Below are positions 60,114 to 64,000 of a DNA stretch of 64,000 bases, one piece after another; the stretch's first letter is position 1, and each line of letters starts with the position of its first letter. The notes beneath the pieces are model-generated. The model was not told the origin of the DNA and did not search any database. It saw only the letters and a list, made by a program, of their open reading frames with translations. Made by a program: the position numbers and the translations under genes. This DNA comes from Clostridia bacterium (GTDB lineage Bacteria; Bacillota; Clostridia; Christensenellales; Aristaeellaceae). Location of the stretch: contig JAFROK010000019.1 in the NCBI GenBank assembly GCA_017429695.1, positions 1 through 64,000 of the forward strand. The letters run 5' to 3'.

Positions 60114-61244
60114 ATGAAGAAACTGATCGCATTGCTTTTTGCACTGACGCTGGTTCTGACGGCCTGCGCCGCTTCTGCTGAAGACGTGATTACACTGAAG
60201 ATCGCCCATATCGGTCCGACCACCGGGGCCGCCGCGCTGTACGGCCTGGCCACCCTGCACGGCGCCGAAGTCGCCGTGGACGAGATTAACGCCGCAGGCG
60301 GAAAGTACCAGATTGAACTGATCAACGAAGACGATGAACACAACGTGGAAAAGGTCATCAACGCGTATAACGCCGCGCTGGATGCCGGAGCGCAGATGAT
60401 CCTCGGCACCACGACTTCCAAGCCGTGTGAAGCCGCCGGCGCACAGGGCAACGCGGATCGCGTGTTCTTCCTGACCCCCTCCGCTTCCTCCACCGCGGTG
60501 ATTGAGGATAAGGACAACGTCTTCCAGGTCTGCTTCACAGACCCGAACCAGGGCTCTGCTTCCGCACAGTATATCGCGGGACACCAGCTGGGCACCAAAA
60601 TCGCCGTGATTTACAACAACGCGGATGTTTATTCCATCGGTATCCGGGATACGTTTGTGGAAGAAGCTGCCACGCTCGGCCTGGAGATCGTCAGCGAGGA
60701 AACCTTCACCGATGAAACGACGGACTTCACCGTTCAGGTGGGCAAAGCCCAGGAAGCCGGCGCGGAAATCGTTTTCCTGCCGATGTACTACACCCCTGCT
60801 TCCCTGATCCTGAAGACGGCCGCCGACAAGAATTACAAGCCGATCTTCTTCGGCGTGGACGGTATGGACGGCATCCTTTCCGTGGAAGGCTTTGATACCT
60901 CCCTGGCTGAAGGCGTCATGCTGCTGACCCCCTTCGTCGCCACCTCTGAGGACGAGAAGGTGAAGAGCTTCGTGGCCAAGTACCAGGAGAAGTACAACGA
61001 GACCCCGATCCAGTTCGCCGCTGACGCCTACGACGGTGTCTATATCCTGGTTGCGGCTGCCGAGAAAGCCGGCATCACCTCCGATATGGCATACGATGAG
61101 GTATGTGACCTGATGATTGAAGCCATGCTGAATATTGAAGTCGAAGGCCTGACCGGTTCCATGACCTGGGACGAATCCGGCGCGGTGACCAAGACGCCTA
61201 TGGCTGCCACCATTGTGAACGGCGTGTATGTCTTTGAAGACTGA
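60114..61244 (+). CDS. Branched-chain amino-acid type ABC substrate-binding protein
   Basis: A 376-residue periplasmic-binding-protein type I (LivJ) protein: signal peptide with a possible lipobox LTACAA, then ITLKIAHIGPTTGAAALYG, VAVDEINAAGGKYQIELI and the type I binding fold through to the end. It presumably binds an amino acid or amide; substrate not shown. AGGAGG 7 bases before ATG 60114 sets the start. A terminator separates it from livH, so it may be made in excess over the membrane parts. Confidence 0.93.
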   Translation: MKKLIALLFALTLVLTACAASAEDVITLKIAHIGPTTGAAALYGLATLHGAEVAVDEINAAGGKYQIELINEDDEHNVEKVINAYNAALDAGAQMILGTTTSKPCEAAGAQGNADRVFFLTPSASSTAVIEDKDNVFQVCFTDPNQGSASAQYIAGHQLGTKIAVIYNNADVYSIGIRDTFVEEAATLGLEIVSEETFTDETTDFTVQVGKAQEAGAEIVFLPMYYTPASLILKTAADKNYKPIFFGVDGMDGILSVEGFDTSLAEGVMLLTPFVATSEDEKVKSFVAKYQEKYNETPIQFAADAYDGVYILVAAAEKAGITSDMAYDEVCDLMIEAMLNIEVEGLTGSMTWDESGAVTKTPMAATIVNGVYVFED

Positions 61245-61260
61245 TCAAAACGTGCACTTT

Positions 61261-61303
61261 GCGGGCCGGTCCTTTCATTTCAGGACCGGTCCCGCTTGTT
61301 TTT
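61261..61303 (+). terminator. Intrinsic terminator/attenuator between binding protein and livH
   Basis: A 13-bp GC-rich stem with one bulge (61261-61273 with 61282-61295) followed by TTGTTTTT. It occupies the gap after the binding-protein gene, as in the 8414-8443 case. Confidence 0.85.
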
Positions 61304-61334
61304 CCATATCCTGCTCTGAGAGGAATCAAAAGGT

Positions 61335-62213
61335 ATGAGTTTTCTTGAACTCCTGATCAACGGACTGAGGCTTGGCAGTATCTATGCCATTATCGCCCTG
61401 GGCTATACGATGGTTTACGGCATTGCCAAAATGCTGAATTTCGCCCACGGCGATATCATTATGGTCGGGGCATATATTGCGTTCTGCGGAATTCAGAACT
61501 GGGGCATTCCGCCTGTTCCGTCCATCATGCTGGCAATGCTGGTCTGCACGGTACTGGGGGTGGCCATCGAGGGACTGGCCTACCGTCCCCTTCGCCAGGC
61601 AACTTCCCTGGCTGTGCTGATTACCGCGATCGGAATGAGTTACCTGCTTCAGAACACTGCGCTGATGATCTGGGGAGCGAACACCAAAAGCTTTCCCACC
61701 ACCTTCATCAATAACAGCAGCATTTCGGTCGGGGAACTGACCATCCCTTCCGCCACCCTGATTACAATCGCCGTCAATATTGTGATTATGGTATCGCTGA
61801 CACTGTTCACATCCAAAACAAAGACCGGGAAGGCCATGCGGTGCGTATCGGAAGACCGGGGCGCGGCGGAACTGATGGGGATCAACGTGAACCGGACCAT
61901 CTCCCTGACGTTTGCCATCGGTTCGGCGCTGGCCGCCATCGCCGGTGTGCTGATGTGTTCGACCATCCCGTCCCTGGCTCCCACGACCGGTTCCATGCCG
62001 GGCATCAAGGCCTTTACGGCGGCCGTTGTCGGCGGCATCGGTTCCATTCCGGGCGCCATGCTGGGCGGAATCCTGCTGGGCGTGGTTGAGATTTTCGGGA
62101 ATTACTATATTTCCACAGACCTCGGGGATGCGATCGTGTTCGCCGTACTGATCATTGTGCTGCTGGTCAAGCCTGCCGGGCTGCTGGGCAAACCCATGCG
62201 GGAGAAAGTATGA
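61335..62213 (+). CDS. livH: Branched-chain amino-acid ABC transporter permease LivH
   Basis: A 292-residue LivH permease with about eight helices: LINGLRLGSIYAIIALGYTM at the start, YGIAKMLNFAHGDIIMVGAY, the YRPLR motif, and GSMPGIKAFTAAVVGGIGSIPGA near the end. It pairs with LivM. Only a weak Shine-Dalgarno lies before ATG 61335, and the next gene starts after 10 bases. Confidence 0.94.
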   Translation: MSFLELLINGLRLGSIYAIIALGYTMVYGIAKMLNFAHGDIIMVGAYIAFCGIQNWGIPPVPSIMLAMLVCTVLGVAIEGLAYRPLRQATSLAVLITAIGMSYLLQNTALMIWGANTKSFPTTFINNSSISVGELTIPSATLITIAVNIVIMVSLTLFTSKTKTGKAMRCVSEDRGAAELMGINVNRTISLTFAIGSALAAIAGVLMCSTIPSLAPTTGSMPGIKAFTAAVVGGIGSIPGAMLGGILLGVVEIFGNYYISTDLGDAIVFAVLIIVLLVKPAGLLGKPMREKV

Positions 62214-62223
62214 GGTGGGGAGT

Positions 62224-63300
62224 ATGACAAAAGCGAAACGCAAACGTCTGATCTACAACCTGATTACTTTCGCACTGGTGATCGGCGCCTATTTCATTAT
62301 CCAGAACATGATTGCCGAAAAAACGATCTCCCGCCTGCTGAAAGGATTGCTGGTACCGATCTGCGCCTGGATTGTCATGGCCGTCTCCCTGAACCTGGTC
62401 ATCGGCTTTTCCGGGGAACTGAGCCTGGGCCATGCCGGGTTTATGTGCATCGGCGCGTATACCGGAACCATTGTCAGCGGGTGGCTCCTGGCGGCTTATG
62501 ATATGCAGGACACGACCCTCCGCCTGGTCCTGGCGATTGTCAGCGGCGGGATTGTCGCAGGCGTTTTCGGTGCGCTGATCGGTATTCCCGTGCTCCGCCT
62601 GAGGGGCGACTACCTGGCCATTGTGACGTTGGCCTTCGGGGAAATCATCCGGAACCTGGTGAAATGGCTCTATGTCGGCACGAAAGACGGAGAACTCTGC
62701 TTCTCTTTCCTGAACAAGGACATGCCCAAGGGCGTCAAGATGCTGGTGGACGGCGCACAGGGCACTAAAGAAAAAATCATTTCCACTTTCCCGGCAGGCG
62801 TTATCCTTGTCCTGGTCACCCTGCTCATTGTGCTGAACCTGGTGAACTCCCGCGCCGGCCGCGCGATCCAGGCCACGCGGGATAACCGGATTGCCGCGGA
62901 ATCGATGGGCATCTCCGTAACCAAGTACAAGATGATGGCCTTTGTAACGGCAGCCGTGCTGGCCGGTATGGCCGGCGCCCTTTTCGGACTGAACTCGACC
63001 ACGGTCGAGCCCAAGCAGTTTTCGTTCAACCAGTCGATCAACGTGCTGGTTTTCGTCGTGCTGGGCGGCCTCGGAAACGTCCTGGGGTCTGTGATCTCGG
63101 CGGTGTTCCTGACGGTGCTTCCGGAAGTTCTGCGTGAATTCTCAGACTACCGGATGCTGGCCTATGCGGTGGTGCTGATCCTGGTGATGATTTTCACTAA
63201 TAATCCGCTGATCCGTTCGTTTGTGGACCGTCTGATCAGCCCGGTCAGGGCGCTTTTCCACAGAAAGAAGGATACCATGCCGGGAGGTGACCTGCAGTGA
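62224..63300 (+). CDS. livM: Branched-chain amino-acid ABC transporter permease LivM
   Basis: A 358-residue LivM permease: NLVIGFSGELSLGHAGFM, LRLRGDYLAIVTLAFGEIIRN, RAGRAIQATRDNRIAAESMGI and VVLGGLGNVLGSVISAVFL. GAGGTGGGG precedes ATG 62224; a longer open frame overlaps livH. It overlaps livG by 4 bases (GTGA). Confidence 0.94.
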   Translation: MTKAKRKRLIYNLITFALVIGAYFIIQNMIAEKTISRLLKGLLVPICAWIVMAVSLNLVIGFSGELSLGHAGFMCIGAYTGTIVSGWLLAAYDMQDTTLRLVLAIVSGGIVAGVFGALIGIPVLRLRGDYLAIVTLAFGEIIRNLVKWLYVGTKDGELCFSFLNKDMPKGVKMLVDGAQGTKEKIISTFPAGVILVLVTLLIVLNLVNSRAGRAIQATRDNRIAAESMGISVTKYKMMAFVTAAVLAGMAGALFGLNSTTVEPKQFSFNQSINVLVFVVLGGLGNVLGSVISAVFLTVLPEVLREFSDYRMLAYAVVLILVMIFTNNPLIRSFVDRLISPVRALFHRKKDTMPGGDLQ

Positions 63301-64000
63301 CGGAAGCAAAGAGACACCGTTCAGATACCAAAATGGTTCCGGTTCCTTCCCAGTCCATTGTTCCGGAGCGGGATGTGAACGAACTTCCGGTGCTGGAAAC
63401 CCGGCACCTGGGCATTGAGTTCGGCGGACTGAAAGCGGTGGATGATTTCAACCTGACGATCGGGAAAACGGAGATCGCCGGCCTGATCGGTCCCAACGGC
63501 GCGGGCAAGACCACGGTATTCAACCTGCTGACCAAAGTGTACGAGCCCACCTCCGGCGTGGTGCTGATCAACGGGAAGGATATGCACGGGATGAGCATCG
63601 TCCAGGCCTCCCGGCAGGGCATTGCCCGTACGTTCCAGAACATCCGGCTGTTCGATAAAATGACGGTGGAAGAAAACGTGCGTATCGGGCTCCACAACAA
63701 ATACAAGTACGACATGTTCAGCGGAATCCTGCGCCTTCCGCGTTACTGGATCCAGGAAAAGCGCCAGCATGAGCGTTCCATGGAGCTGCTGGACATTTTC
63801 GGTATGCAGGACCTGGCCGATAAACAGGCCGGCAGCTTGCCCTACGGGGCCCAGCGGCGGCTGGAGATTGTCCGTGCGCTTGCGACGGAGCCTAAACTGC
63901 TTCTGCTGGATGAACCGGCTGCGGGCATGAACCCGCATGAGACGGAAGAACTGATGGAAAACATCGCGAAAATCCGCGACCGTTTCGGAATCGCCATTCT
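63297..64000 (+). CDS. livG: Branched-chain amino-acid ABC transporter ATP-binding protein LivG (cut by window end)
   Basis: 234 codons are present before the window ends. Walker A GPNGAGKTT (about 66-74), the LivG motif GIARTFQNIRLF, signature region LPYGAQRRLEIVRAL and Walker B LLLLDEPAAGMNPHET identify it. A polar leader of about 30 residues before the ABC domain is longer than usual. GTG 63297 overlaps the livM stop and has GGGAGGTG upstream; ATG 63333 is an alternative. livF should follow outside the window. Confidence 0.93.
   Translation, partial: MTEAKRHRSDTKMVPVPSQSIVPERDVNELPVLETRHLGIEFGGLKAVDDFNLTIGKTEIAGLIGPNGAGKTTVFNLLTKVYEPTSGVVLINGKDMHGMSIVQASRQGIARTFQNIRLFDKMTVEENVRIGLHNKYKYDMFSGILRLPRYWIQEKRQHERSMELLDIFGMQDLADKQAGSLPYGAQRRLEIVRALATEPKLLLLDEPAAGMNPHETEELMENIAKIRDRFGIAI

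Overview
The window reads as chromosome of a GC-rich member of the Clostridia (Firmicutes). Strong AGGAGG-type ribosome binding sites, sigma-A promoters, a YufNOPQ-type nucleoside ABC transporter, stand-alone MoxR/vWA genes, CxxC zinc-ribbon membrane proteins and short Ala-Cys secretion signals all fit this. The style recalls gut or rumen Christensenellales/Lachnospiraceae, but that narrower placement is inference. No tRNA, rRNA, CRISPR array, insertion sequence or origin was seen. Coding density is very high and no gene-free gap reaches 300 bases.

Layout. 145-4636: ribosome-directed module, an HflX GTPase with a JAMM-like N-terminal domain, then an EF-G/TetM-like GTPase fused to a Rae1/YacP-like NYN ribonuclease. 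4633-7125: MFS transporter and a glycerophosphodiesterase. 7295-12479: nucleoside-type ABC importer (binding protein, double ATPase, two permeases). 12574-16283: Ste24-like protease, mannonate dehydratase (uxuA) and phosphopentomutase (deoB). 16404-18491: acyltransferase-like protein plus zinc-ribbon membrane protein. 18594-30646: one long operon of a large exported protein, an ABC-2 exporter, a DUF4175-like protein, MoxR, DUF58 and two vWA membrane proteins. 30653-33334: small Dabb protein, a MATE efflux gene broken by an amber codon, and an unknown lipoprotein. 33543-36888: DUF4230, zinc-ribbon and TPM-domain membrane proteins. 37027-43306: MacAB-like export operon with three adaptor-like proteins. 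43303-51576 (minus strand): two EAL phosphodiesterases, an MMPL/RND transporter with a shortened first loop, and a glycoside hydrolase fused to a YunG-like domain. 51744-54103: phage/ICE-type remnant (ImmA peptidase, XRE repressor, divergent promoters, small phage-like genes, one broken). 54163-59850: M42 peptidase, zinc-ribbon membrane protein, leucine-rich-repeat protein, lipoprotein, ComEC-like hydrolase. 60114-64000: branched-chain amino-acid type ABC importer, cut at the window end in LivG.

Three observations stand out. First, the 1997-4636 gene places a Rae1-like nuclease with both catalytic aspartates on the end of a ribosomal-protection GTPase, directly after hflX; together they look like a ribosome-rescue or A-site mRNA cleavage module. 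Second, a family of degenerate 7-bp-period tandem repeats lies between genes. Seven of the eight arrays begin exactly at the AG of a TAG stop codon, and apart from deoB and the premature MATE amber every TAG stop in the window is at such an array. Third, the glycoside hydrolase at 43303-45288 carries an extra C-terminal YunG-like domain with conserved Cys, His and Asp.
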